This document shows positions 52,625-60,883 of a DNA stretch of 64,000 nucleotides, piece after piece (position 1 is the first letter of the stretch; the number at the start of each line of letters is the position of its first letter). This DNA is from Herbiconiux daphne (GTDB lineage: Bacteria > Actinomycetota > Actinomycetes > Actinomycetales > Microbacteriaceae), in NCBI RefSeq assembly GCF_024979295.1, contig NZ_JANLCJ010000003.1, positions 62,001 to 126,000 on the forward strand, given 5' to 3'. A model generated the notes under the pieces. It was not told the DNA's origin. It ran no database searches and saw only the letters and a list, made by a program, of their open reading frames with translations. The translations under genes were made by a program, and so were the position numbers.

Positions 52625-53884
52625 TCAAAGCCCCTGCATCGTGAACGCCCGCGCCAGGCGCCGCCGCACCGCGCCGCGGTCGGCCGCGGTCACGACCAGC
52701 CCGCGCAGGGCGAAGGTGGCGGCGTTGCACGGCGACCCCATGCTCATGTTGAACTCGGCCACGCGCGAGGCCGTGCGGGCGGAGTGCAGCCGTCGTCGCT
52801 CGAATCCGGCGAGCAGAGCCCGGGCACCCGACGGGTTCGCGAGCAGCCCGGGCGCGAGGTCGGCCAGGGCGTCGGCATCGAGCCATCCGAGGTTCATGCC
52901 CTGACCGCCGATCGGACTCACCTCGTGGGCCGCGTCGCCGATCACGATCATGCGGCCGTCGGCCATCCGCGGCACGATGCGGCGGCGCACCCCGAAGGCG
53001 CTCGTCATCGTGGCGGTGGCGGCGTCGGGCGCCGCACCGTCGCCGATGCGCTCGGCGATCAGGCGCGCCACGAGCGCGGCCGACGGCGTGCCGGCCAGGT
53101 CTGTGTCGCCGGCCCCGCCCCGGGCCCGGGCATCGGCTTCTGCACCGGCTTCCGCACCGGCTCCGGCACCGCCCTGTGCCGGGCCATCCGCCGCGCCGTC
53201 GGGCACGTGCGTCACCCAGCGCCGGCGCCCGCCCGGCAGGGGGAACGACTCCACGATGCCGTCGGGGTGCAGGTGCAGCACGGCCGTGGGGCCGTCGCCG
53301 GTCGAATCCGCGAAGTCGCCCATCACGTAGCGGTAGGGGTAGTCGTGCCGCTCCGACGGGATGCGCGCCGCCGCCCGCACCAGGCTGCCCGCGCCATCCG
53401 CCCCCACCACGAACCGCGCGGCGACCCGCTCGAGGGCTCCTTCCCCGTGGCGCACGAGCACGGTGACCCCCGCGGCCCTGCGTTCGAACCGCTCGACCGT
53501 CGCCCCGGCGCGGAGGGCGCGAGGAGCGAGTTCGGCGAGCCGGGCGCGCAGGATGCGCTCGGTCTCGACCTGCGGCAGCGACACCACGAACGGAAACCGG
53601 CCCCCGGCCTCGGCGAAGTCGAGCTCGGCACGCGATTCGCCGCCGATGCGCAGGATGCCGCGATCGATGCGCACCCCGGCGGCGATCACCCGCTCGGCCA
53701 CGCCGATCCGCTCCAGAGCCGCGAGGGCGGGCGGGTGGATGCCGATGGCCCGCGAGTGCTCGCGCTCCGTCGGCCGGCGCTCGAAGACCGCCACCTCGAG
53801 CCCCCGCTGGGCCAGCGCCGCCGCGGCGAACAGCCCGACCGGCCCGCCACCCACGATCGCGATGTCGACATCGACGTCGGTCAT
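52625..53884 (-). CDS. FAD-dependent monooxygenase of the type III PKS operon
   Basis: A 419-aa aromatic hydroxylase-type flavoprotein. Dinucleotide loop IAIVGGGPVGLFAAAALAQ; second FAD motif MIVIGDAAHEVSPIGGQGMN. A low-complexity insert of Gly/Ala/Glu (AGAGAEAGAEADARARGG) at about residue 235 is unusual. In a type III PKS operon it probably hydroxylates the resorcinol or pyrone ring, as SrsC does for Streptomyces phenolic lipids. An in-frame GTG three codons upstream is an alternative start. Confidence 0.86.
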   Translation of the reverse strand: MTDVDVDIAIVGGGPVGLFAAAALAQRGLEVAVFERRPTEREHSRAIGIHPPALAALERIGVAERVIAAGVRIDRGILRIGGESRAELDFAEAGGRFPFVVSLPQVETERILRARLAELAPRALRAGATVERFERRAAGVTVLVRHGEGALERVAARFVVGADGAGSLVRAAARIPSERHDYPYRYVMGDFADSTGDGPTAVLHLHPDGIVESFPLPGGRRRWVTHVPDGAADGPAQGGAGAGAEAGAEADARARGGAGDTDLAGTPSAALVARLIAERIGDGAAPDAATATMTSAFGVRRRIVPRMADGRMIVIGDAAHEVSPIGGQGMNLGWLDADALADLAPGLLANPSGARALLAGFERRRLHSARTASRVAEFNMSMGSPCNAATFALRGLVVTAADRGAVRRRLARAFTMQGL

Positions 53885-53902
53885 GCCGCGCACCCGGTTC
53901 CG

Positions 53903-54631
53903 TCACGCATCCGCATCGGGCTCGCCCAGGGCCGCACTCGCGGCATTGCTCGCGGCATACATCAGCAGGTTGCGGAACGGCGGCAGCGCCTCGACCGTCC
54001 AGCCGCGCCGGGCGGCCACCCGCAGCTCGGCCGTGGTGTAGCTGCGACGGATCGATGTCAACCCGTCGACCCGGATGAACGACCGATGGAAGAACGGCAG
54101 CGTTCCCACCGAGAACCCCGCGTAGGCCCAAGCGCTGCGCCGGATGTCGCTGTGGATGGCCAGCCCACGGCAGAGCAGTTCGCTGTCGATCATCAGATCG
54201 GCGAGCTGCTGCGCGTCGAGGTGGTGCAGCACATGGTTCGAGATGACGAAATCGAAGCGGGCGGCGGCATCCACCAGCTCGCTGCTCTCGAGTTGACGGA
54301 ACAGCACGCCGTCGGGGTTGGGCGTGCGCGCAGCGAAGTCGAGGGCCCGCGGGTCGGGGTCGATCGCGGTCACCTGAAGCGGCAGCCCGTCGCGGGCCGC
54401 CCAGGCGGCGAGGGCGCGGGCCACGTCGCCGCCGCCGCAGCCGATGTCGAGCAGGGTCGCCGGCACATCGGGCTGCAGCAGGGGCCGGATGCGCGCACGG
54501 TAGGTCGAATGCCACCCCGAGACGACCGAGTTCACGAGCCGGAACTGCTCGTAGGTGCGGTCGAGCAGTTCGGGGTCGCAGCGCGGGTCGTCCATCAGCT
54601 CACGGGCGTCGACCGCCCGTTTGCGCAGCAT
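53903..54631 (-). CDS. Class I SAM-dependent methyltransferase of the type III PKS operon
   Basis: A 242-aa methyltransferase. Motif I is LLDIGCGGGDVARAL, followed by VTAIDPDPRAL and FDFVISNHVLHHLDAQQL. The C-terminal part SYTTAELRVAARRGWTVEAL is typical of small-molecule enzymes. It lies 14 bp after the polyketide synthase and before the monooxygenase, so it probably methylates a phenolic oxygen or carbon of the polyketide. I chose the ATG at 54631; a GTG at 54643 is possible. Confidence 0.88.
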   Translation of the reverse strand: MLRKRAVDARELMDDPRCDPELLDRTYEQFRLVNSVVSGWHSTYRARIRPLLQPDVPATLLDIGCGGGDVARALAAWAARDGLPLQVTAIDPDPRALDFAARTPNPDGVLFRQLESSELVDAAARFDFVISNHVLHHLDAQQLADLMIDSELLCRGLAIHSDIRRSAWAYAGFSVGTLPFFHRSFIRVDGLTSIRRSYTTAELRVAARRGWTVEALPPFRNLLMYAASNAASAALGEPDADA

Positions 54632-54645
54632 CGGCCACAGCACCC

Positions 54646-55821
54646 CTAAGCCACCCGGGGGGTGCGAAGGGTGAGCAGGCCGGTCTCGACGGTCAGGCCC
54701 GGGCCGAACGCCATGGCGCACACGCGCTCGCCGTCGACCTCGGCGGGAGAGGACCCGGTCGCCGCCGATCGCGCCGCCGCGGCATCCACGATGCTCTTCA
54801 GCACGAACAGGATGGTCGCGCTCGACATGTTGCCGTAGTCGCGCAGGATCTGCCGCGACGGCACGAGCTGCTGCTCGCTGAGTTCGAGCTTCGACTCGAC
54901 CTTGTCGAGGATGCTGCGGCCGCCCGGGTGGATCGCCCAGTGCGTGATCGACTCGTTCGGCGTCGCCACCAGTTCGGGCGCGCGCGCCAGCAGCGGTTCG
55001 AGGGCGCCCGTGATGTGCTCGTCGATGATCTTCGGCACGTAGGAGCTGAGGATCATCTCGAACCCCTCGTCGCCGATCTTCCACGCCATGTCCTGCTCGC
55101 CCACCGGCGTGAGCACGCTCTCGAACGCATCGAGGTCGAGCACGGGGGTGGGGCCCGCCGGGAGCTCGCGTGCCGTCACGATCGCCGCCGCCGCGCCGTC
55201 GGCGAACACCGACGACGCCACGATCTGGTCGGGCTCGTTCGACGAGCGAACGTGCAGTGTGCAGAGTTCGGCGCTCACCACCAGCACGACCGCCGAGGGG
55301 TCGGCGTCGCAGAACGACTTCGCCATCCGCAGCGCCGGGAACGCGGCGTAACAGCCCATGAACCCCACGTGGTAGCGCAGGGTGCTGGGGGCCAGGCCGA
55401 GCTCGCGCACGAGCACGTAGTCGGGGCCGGGGGCGAAGAAACCGGTGCACGACACCGTCACCACGTGGGTGATGTCGCCCGCCTCGATGCCGGGGGTGGC
55501 GTCGAGCGCCTTGCGGCCGGCTTCGACGTAGAGAACGGATGCCCGCTCGATGTAGAGCTCGTTGCGCACCCGGGTCGACGGCTTCAGCAGGGCACCGGAG
55601 GCCAGGTCGAAGAACTGCGGGTCGTCGTATTGCTCGTCGAGCGTCAGCTCATCGATCACGGTGTAGCGGGTGTCGATGGCCGAGCCGTCGAACGACGCCG
55701 TGACGAGCCGAACGCCCAAGCGGTTGAGCCCCTCCTGGGCCGCGAAGACGTCGCGCACGAGGGGCTGTTTCAGAACAGTGGCCGGCACCGCGGTCTGGAT
55801 GGTTCGAATGCTCACTGCCAT
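54646..55821 (-). CDS. Type III polyketide synthase (chalcone/alkylresorcinol synthase-like)
   Basis: A 391-aa homodimeric ketosynthase that extends a starter acyl-CoA with malonyl-CoA and cyclises the product. The catalytic triad is complete: Cys157 in VGFMGCYAAFPALR, His298 in HWAIHPGGRSIL and Asn331 in DYGNMSSATI. A fatty acyl starter would give alkylresorcinols or alkylpyrones. It heads an operon with a methyltransferase and a flavin monooxygenase, the gene set known from the Streptomyces griseus srs phenolic-lipid cluster. A long dyad sits two bases before its start. Confidence 0.94.
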   Translation of the reverse strand: MAVSIRTIQTAVPATVLKQPLVRDVFAAQEGLNRLGVRLVTASFDGSAIDTRYTVIDELTLDEQYDDPQFFDLASGALLKPSTRVRNELYIERASVLYVEAGRKALDATPGIEAGDITHVVTVSCTGFFAPGPDYVLVRELGLAPSTLRYHVGFMGCYAAFPALRMAKSFCDADPSAVVLVVSAELCTLHVRSSNEPDQIVASSVFADGAAAAIVTARELPAGPTPVLDLDAFESVLTPVGEQDMAWKIGDEGFEMILSSYVPKIIDEHITGALEPLLARAPELVATPNESITHWAIHPGGRSILDKVESKLELSEQQLVPSRQILRDYGNMSSATILFVLKSIVDAAAARSAATGSSPAEVDGERVCAMAFGPGLTVETGLLTLRTPRVA

Positions 55822-55822
55822 A

Positions 55823-55858
55823 GGCCCATGTAAGCACGATCATTCGCTTGCATGGGCC
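55823..55858. promoter_or_regulatory. 13-bp dyad just upstream of the type III PKS start
   Basis: GGCCCATG-T-AAGC (55823-55835) pairs with GCTT-G-CATGGGCC (55846-55858), 13 bp with one T-G pair and a 10-bp centre. It begins two bases before the ATG and covers a possible -10 (TTACAT, six bases before the ATG). This fits a repressor operator, or an RNA hairpin that blocks translation if transcription starts farther upstream. Confidence 0.6.
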
Positions 55859-55893
55859 CATCACAGCAATGTCGCATCCGCGGCCGAGGGTGC

Positions 55894-56535
55894 CTACTGA
55901 GCGCCGTAGCCGCCGACCGGGCTGAACGACGCGTCGAGCTCGAACGGGTCTTTGACGTCGGCCGAACGGGTGGAGACCGCGACCGCCGCCGCGAGCTCCC
56001 CCGCGGCGCGGCGGATGCGGTCGGGAAGCGAGGGCAGACCGTCCCCGCCGGCGCTCGAACCCCAGTCCTCGGCTGCCGCGAACACGCTCGTCGGCAGCAC
56101 GGGTGCGCGCAGGTAGCTGAACAGCGGCCGCATCGCGTGGTCGAGTGCCAGCGAGTGGCGCGGCGTTCCGCCGGTGGCCGCGATCAGCACCGGAAGGCCG
56201 ATGAGGGCGGTGTTGTCGATCACGTCGAAGAACGACTTGAACAGTCCCGAGTAGCTGGCCGTGAAGATCGGTGTCACCGCGATCAGGCCGTCGGCCCGGG
56301 TGATGGCGTCGATCGCCGCTCCGAGCTTGGCGCTCGGAAAGCCGGTCATGAGGTTGTTCGTGATGTCGTGGGCGAGATCGCGCAGGTCGATGGTGGTCAG
56401 CTCGACCTCGAGACCGCGGTCTTCGAGGTCGGCCACGGTCGCCTCGGCCAGGCGGTCGGCGAGCAGACGCGTCGACGACGGCTGGCTGAGGCCCGACGAG
56501 AGGGCGACGACCTTACGGGGGGTGGTATCGGTCAT
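55894..56535 (-). CDS. NADPH-dependent FMN reductase (CE1759 family)
   Basis: A 213-aa flavodoxin-like reductase. VVALSSGLSQPSSTRLLADR is the FMN phosphate loop, and GLIAVTPIFTASYSGLFKSF binds the flavin ring. It lies two bases after the luciferase-like monooxygenase gene and most likely supplies its reduced FMN. The pair matches the CE1758/CE1759 two-component set of actinobacteria. It ends 72 bp before the type III PKS gene on the same strand. Confidence 0.9.
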   Translation of the reverse strand: MTDTTPRKVVALSSGLSQPSSTRLLADRLAEATVADLEDRGLEVELTTIDLRDLAHDITNNLMTGFPSAKLGAAIDAITRADGLIAVTPIFTASYSGLFKSFFDVIDNTALIGLPVLIAATGGTPRHSLALDHAMRPLFSYLRAPVLPTSVFAAAEDWGSSAGGDGLPSLPDRIRRAAGELAAAVAVSTRSADVKDPFELDASFSPVGGYGAQ

Positions 56536-56537
56536 GA

Positions 56538-57746
56538 TCAGGCTCCCTTGATGCCGAAGGCGGCACCGGTGTGGGTGGAGGGGGAAGCGGATGCGCCGGC
56601 GCGGGTGGCCTCGGCGGCCACCGCGGAGCGGGCCTCGTCGTCGGCCTCGGCCACGAGCTTCGCGGCCTGGCGGGCCGCCATCCGCTCGATTTCCGACTGG
56701 TGGGTCGGGCCGTCGGGCACGTGGGAGGGACGCTTGGCCTCGAGCTCCTTGCGGAGCGTGGGCACCACGAGCTCGCCCAGCATGTCGAGCTGCTCGAGCA
56801 CGGTCTTGAGGGGCAGGCCGGCGTGGTCCATCAGGAACAGCTGGCGCTGGTAGTCGCCGAAGGTCTCACGGAAGGTGAGGGTGCGGTCGATCACCTGCTG
56901 CGGGCTGCCGACGGTGAGCGGAGTCTGCTCGGTGAAGTCCTCGAGGCTCGGCCCGTGGCCGTAGACCGGGGCGTTGTCGAAGTAGGGCCGGAACTGGTTC
57001 ACGGCGTCCTGCGAGTTCTTCGCCATGAACACCTGGCCGCCGAGACCGACGTAGGCCTGGTCGGCCTTGCCGTGCCCGTAGAACTCGAAGCGCTGACGGT
57101 AGTAGTTGATCAGGCGCTGGAAGTGCTCCTTGGGCCAGAAGATGTGGTTCGCGAAGAAGCCGTCGCCGTAGTAGGCGGCCTGCTCGGCGATCTCAGGGCT
57201 GCGGATGCTGCCGTGCCAGACGAACGGGGCCACGCCGTCGAGCGGGCGCGGGGTGCTGGTGAAGCCCTGCAGCGGGGTGCGGAACTGGCCTTCCCAGTCG
57301 ACCACGTCTTCGTCCCACAGGCGGCGCAGTAGGGCGTAGTTCTCGATGGCGAGCGGGATGCCCTGGCGGATGTCCTTGCCGAACCAGGGGTAGACCGGAC
57401 CGGTGTTGCCGCGGCCCATCATGAGGTCGACGCGGCCGTCGGCCACGTGCTGGAGCATGGCGTAGTCTTCGGCGATCTTCACCGGGTCGTTGGTGGTGAT
57501 CAGCGTGGTGGCGGTGGAGAGCAGGAGGTTCTCGGTCTTGGCCGCGACATACCCGAGCATGGTGGTGGGGCTCGAGGGCACGAAGGGCTCGTTGTGGTGC
57601 TCACCGAGGGCGAAGACGTCGAGACCGACCTCTTCGGCCTTCTGCGCGATGGTCAGGATGGCCTTGATGCGCTCGTTCTCGGTGGGGGTGGTGTTGTTCG
57701 TCGGGTCGGTCGTGACGTCTCCGACGGTGAAGATTCCGAACTGCAT
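56538..57746 (-). CDS. LLM class flavin-dependent oxidoreductase (CE1758 family)
   Basis: A 402-aa luciferase-like monooxygenase (TIM barrel): VGLDVFALGEHHNEPFVPSS at the N-terminus, DLMMGRGNTGPVYPWFG in the middle. The last ~45 residues are an Ala/Ser-rich extension. The substrate is unknown; it works with the adjacent FMN reductase. AGAGAGG precedes the ATG. The upstream region 57747-57912 has an AT-rich CTATTATTCATGC stretch that probably holds its promoter, divergent from the DUF222 gene. Confidence 0.91.
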   Translation of the reverse strand: MQFGIFTVGDVTTDPTNNTTPTENERIKAILTIAQKAEEVGLDVFALGEHHNEPFVPSSPTTMLGYVAAKTENLLLSTATTLITTNDPVKIAEDYAMLQHVADGRVDLMMGRGNTGPVYPWFGKDIRQGIPLAIENYALLRRLWDEDVVDWEGQFRTPLQGFTSTPRPLDGVAPFVWHGSIRSPEIAEQAAYYGDGFFANHIFWPKEHFQRLINYYRQRFEFYGHGKADQAYVGLGGQVFMAKNSQDAVNQFRPYFDNAPVYGHGPSLEDFTEQTPLTVGSPQQVIDRTLTFRETFGDYQRQLFLMDHAGLPLKTVLEQLDMLGELVVPTLRKELEAKRPSHVPDGPTHQSEIERMAARQAAKLVAEADDEARSAVAAEATRAGASASPSTHTGAAFGIKGA

Positions 57747-57912
57747 GTCGACCTCTCTAATCGATGCGTTTGCATGAATAATAGCTACAACGCGGTTCGA
57801 GCGAATCTATTCCCGCGCTCTCTCAGCCATGACATCGATGGCAAGCGCGTAGCGCGCGGCAGCCTGTCGGGGCGAGATCCCAATGTCGGTGGCTTGCTGT
57901 TGAATTAACCTC

Positions 57913-59220
57913 ATGAACGAGCTGGCTGATCGACTCGATTCGATCCTCGCCGAGTTGGCCGAGGTCGAGTCGAGCATCGCCGCGCTCGCGGGCCGGCGAG
58001 CGGTGCTGCTCGCCGAAGCGACGACCGTGCGACTCGCGCAGTCACGCCGCGATCAGCACGAACTGGCCATGCGCTCGCTCGCCGCCGAGATCGGATGCGC
58101 GCTGCACCTGCCCGGCAGCACAGCCACTCGGCTTCTCAACGACGCCGAGACGCTGACCAGATCGTTGCCCACGACGCTGGCCGCACTGACGGCCGGAAGC
58201 ATCAGCTACCGGCACGCCGAAGTGTTGCTGGCCAACGCACGGTCGCTTCCGCATGACGCCCGCGCACCGTTCGAGCAGGCGCTTCTCGCGACCGCTCAGA
58301 CAGAGACGGCGGCCCGCCTCGACCGCGTCGCCCGTCGTGAGCGCGAGCGCCTGCACCCCGAGTCGATCGAGGTGCGCACGTCCACCGCGTTGACCGAGCG
58401 ACACGTCACCGTCACCCCGGATGCGGATGGCATGGCCTGGGTGAGCGGCTACCTGCCCGCTGTGGCCGCGGTCGCCATCGACGAGCGGCTGACCCGGATC
58501 GCCCGGGCCGCGCGGTCGCGTGAGAGTGAGCTCTCGGTCGCGCAACTGCGTGCCGATGCCCTCGCGTCGCTTCTTCTCGGCGACGGTCGAGCGTCCGACG
58601 AGGCTGACTCGAGCGACATGACCGATCTCTCGGTCGACTCGGCGCTGCTGCACATCGTGCCCACGGTGGTGCTCACGGTGCCGGCGCTCTCATTGCTCGG
58701 CCACGATGCCGGCAACGCCGACCTGCACGGATACGGTCCGATCGACATCGACACGGCCCGACGGCTCGCGGCGCGGGCACCGAGCTTCATCCGCATCCTC
58801 ACCCACCCCGACACCGGCGAGACCCTGAGCGTGGGGCGGGAGCGCTATAGTCCGCCGTCCGATCTGCGCCTCGCGCTTCTGCTCGAAGACGAGACGTGCC
58901 GATTTCCCACCTGCAACCGCCGCGCCGAGGCGTGCGAGCTCGACCACACGCTGGGATGGTCGCGCGGGGGTGCCACCGAGAAGGTCAACCTGCATCACCT
59001 CTGCGTGCAGCACCACCACGTGAAGCACGACAGCACGGGCTGGAGCGTGCGCGCCAACCACGACCGCACCCTCGAGTGGACCTCCCCCACCGGCCGTCGA
59101 TACTCCACGACCCCGAACGGCAGAGCCTCCGGCGGCACGAACAGCACCGGCCCCCGGCGCCCCGTCTTCACGGCCGAACCCGACCGCGACCCGGTCCACC
59201 CCACTCGGGTGGGCGCATGA
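57913..59220 (+). CDS. DUF222 / HNH endonuclease domain protein (13E12 family)
   Basis: A 435-aa protein. The N-terminal DUF222 region (~1-320) is helical with a starting coiled coil (LDSILAELAEVESSIAAL). The C-terminal HNH domain has CRFPTCNRRAEACELDH, then GGATEKVNLHHLCVQHH and KHDSTGW, with two Cys and the HNH histidines in place. 13E12-type genes are multicopy and scattered in actinobacterial genomes; their role is unclear. No ribosome-binding site precedes the ATG. After it, 59221-59341 is non-coding and contains repeated GGCATG/GGCACGGCAC units. Confidence 0.9.
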   Translation: MNELADRLDSILAELAEVESSIAALAGRRAVLLAEATTVRLAQSRRDQHELAMRSLAAEIGCALHLPGSTATRLLNDAETLTRSLPTTLAALTAGSISYRHAEVLLANARSLPHDARAPFEQALLATAQTETAARLDRVARRERERLHPESIEVRTSTALTERHVTVTPDADGMAWVSGYLPAVAAVAIDERLTRIARAARSRESELSVAQLRADALASLLLGDGRASDEADSSDMTDLSVDSALLHIVPTVVLTVPALSLLGHDAGNADLHGYGPIDIDTARRLAARAPSFIRILTHPDTGETLSVGRERYSPPSDLRLALLLEDETCRFPTCNRRAEACELDHTLGWSRGGATEKVNLHHLCVQHHHVKHDSTGWSVRANHDRTLEWTSPTGRRYSTTPNGRASGGTNSTGPRRPVFTAEPDRDPVHPTRVGA

Positions 59221-59341
59221 CCACGTCGCCGCGCATGAAACTCCGTGCACTGTCACTTCCGTGTGATCCCTAGCCACGCAAGGCATGCATGGCACGGCAC
59301 GGCATGCCGGCCGGGGAACGGTTCGCCGGCCCGGGAACGAA

Positions 59342-59373
59342 GAAGGCCGCCATCCCTCAGGATGACGGCCTTC
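59342..59373 (-). terminator. rpsO terminator hairpin
   Basis: GAAGGCCGCCATCC and GGATGACGGCCTTC pair over 14 positions (one G-T pair in the minus-strand RNA) around a 4-base loop, 40 bp after the rpsO stop. The following minus-strand sequence TTCGTTCCC is modestly T-rich. This stem would stop read-through from rpsO into the accessory block. Confidence 0.8.
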
Positions 59374-59412
59374 GCGAAGAAGATCGCGTTGTCGGCGAAG
59401 AGCTTTCTTCGA

Positions 59413-59682
59413 CTAGCGGCGCAGGCCGAGTCGCTCGATGAGCGAACGGTAGCGGTCGATGTCGATGTCCTGGAGGTAACCCAGGAGGCGGCGGCGCTGG
59501 CCCACGAGCAGCAGCAGACCACGACGTGAGTGGTGGTCGTGCTTGTGCTCCTTGAGGTGCTCGGTGAGATCCTTGATCCGCTTGGTCAGGATCGCAACCT
59601 GAACTTCGGGGGATCCGGTGTCACCGGGGTGGGTCGCGTACTCTTCGATGATCGCCTTCTTGACGTCTGCTTCGAGTGCCAT
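59413..59682 (-). CDS. rpsO: 30S ribosomal protein S15
   Basis: An 89-aa primary 16S rRNA-binding protein. [39 protein letters not shown] and [11 protein letters not shown] are the conserved S15 segments. AAGGGG precedes the ATG; a longer frame upstream is not conserved. In most bacteria rpsO is followed by pnp; here a strong terminator and an accessory block intervene. It is divergent from the dioxygenase gene. Confidence 0.98.
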   Translation of the reverse strand: MALEADVKKAIIEEYATHPGDTGSPEVQVAILTKRIKDLTEHLKEHKHDHHSRRGLLLLVGQRRRLLGYLQDIDIDRYRSLIERLGLRR

Positions 59683-59823
59683 AGATGGGATCCCCTTTCT
59701 CTCGTTGCGCGGTGCCAATCAGCCTGATGCTGTGGCTCTCTTTATCCGCGGCCGTCTTCACGGCAACCTGTAGAGCCTACCAGAAACATGCGCGTAACAA
59801 TGCGCATCCACGGCTTAGCATTG

Positions 59824-60870
59824 ATGACTGACATGACTGACGCGCTCGCCCCCGCATCCCTCCCCGTGCTCGACTTCTCACGGCTCGCCGCGGGCCCGAC
59901 CGAGGCCGAGGCCTTCCGCACCGAGTTGCGCGAAGCCACCCACGACTACGGCTTCTTCTATCTGGTCAACACCGGTGTGCCCGACGAGCTCATCGACCGC
60001 GTGATGGTGACGGCCCGGCGCTTCTTCGACCTGCCCGAGGCCGACAAGCTGGCGATCGAGAACCTCAAGAGCCCCCACTTCCGCGGCTACACGCGGGTGG
60101 GCGGCGAGCTGACGCAGGGCAAGGTCGACTGGCGCGAGCAGATCGACATCGGCACCGAGCGCGAGCCGGTCGCACTCACGCCCGACACCCCGGCCTACTT
60201 GCGCCTCGAAGGCCCCAACCAGTGGCCCGCGGCCCTGCCCGAGCTGCGCGAGGTCGTCACCGAGTGGTACGACGCCCTCACCCGGGTGAGCCTCACGCTG
60301 CTGCGCGCCTGGGCGCTGTCGCTCGGCGCCGACGAGCACGTGTTCGACGCCGCGTTCGCCGAGCGCCCCTCGACGCTGATCAAGATCGTGCGCTACCCGG
60401 GCAAGAGCGACCCCGAGCCCAAGCAGGGTGTCGGCGCCCACAAGGACTCCGGCGTTCTCACCCTGCTGCTCGTGGAGCCGGGCAAGGGCGGTCTGCAGGT
60501 CGAGAAAGACGGCCAGTGGATCGACGCTCCCCCGCTTCCCGGCGCCTTCGTCGTCAACATCGGCGAACTGCTCGAGGTCGCCACGAACGGCTACCTCAAG
60601 GCCACCGTGCACCGGGTCATCTCGCCGCGCATCGGCGACGACCGCATCTCCATCCCCTTCTTCTACAGCCCAGCCCTGGATGCCACGATCCCCGTGCTGC
60701 CCCTGCCGCCCGAGCTCGCGGCCGAGGCCACGGGCGTCACAGCCGACCCCGACAATCCGATCTTCCGCACCTACGGCGAGAACGCGTTCAAGAGCCGGCT
60801 GCGCGCACACCCGGATGTCGCGGCGATCCATCACGGCGACATCCTGAGCCCGTCCACCACCGCCGAGTGA
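59824..60870 (+). CDS. 2-Oxoglutarate/Fe(II)-dependent dioxygenase (isopenicillin N synthase-like)
   Basis: A 348-aa oxygenase. The DIOX_N region holds LREATHDYGFFYLVNTGVPD, and the jelly-roll core carries the iron ligands in GVGAHKDSGVLTLLL (HxD) and TNGYLKATVHRVIS (distal His). Arg in DRISIPFFY (RxS) binds 2-oxoglutarate. The substrate is unknown. Two start ATGs, at 59824 and 59833, are possible. It is followed after 13 bp by an MFS exporter, suggesting a small modify-and-export or uptake unit. Confidence 0.9.
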   Translation: MTDMTDALAPASLPVLDFSRLAAGPTEAEAFRTELREATHDYGFFYLVNTGVPDELIDRVMVTARRFFDLPEADKLAIENLKSPHFRGYTRVGGELTQGKVDWREQIDIGTEREPVALTPDTPAYLRLEGPNQWPAALPELREVVTEWYDALTRVSLTLLRAWALSLGADEHVFDAAFAERPSTLIKIVRYPGKSDPEPKQGVGAHKDSGVLTLLLVEPGKGGLQVEKDGQWIDAPPLPGAFVVNIGELLEVATNGYLKATVHRVISPRIGDDRISIPFFYSPALDATIPVLPLPPELAAEATGVTADPDNPIFRTYGENAFKSRLRAHPDVAAIHHGDILSPSTTAE

Positions 60871-60883
60871 CGCGCGCCGCGCA

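Noticed and set aside
55823-55858. Dyad before the PKS gene as the terminator of the FMN reductase transcript
   Set aside because: It touches the PKS start codon, lacks a U-tract and is separated from the reductase stop by 35 bp. An operator or translation-control role fits better, though termination cannot be excluded.
57913-59220. DUF222-HNH gene as a transposase or homing endonuclease of an insertion sequence
   Set aside because: No terminal inverted repeats or target-site duplications were seen around it. The 13E12 family is widespread as stand-alone genes, so mobility is only a possibility.
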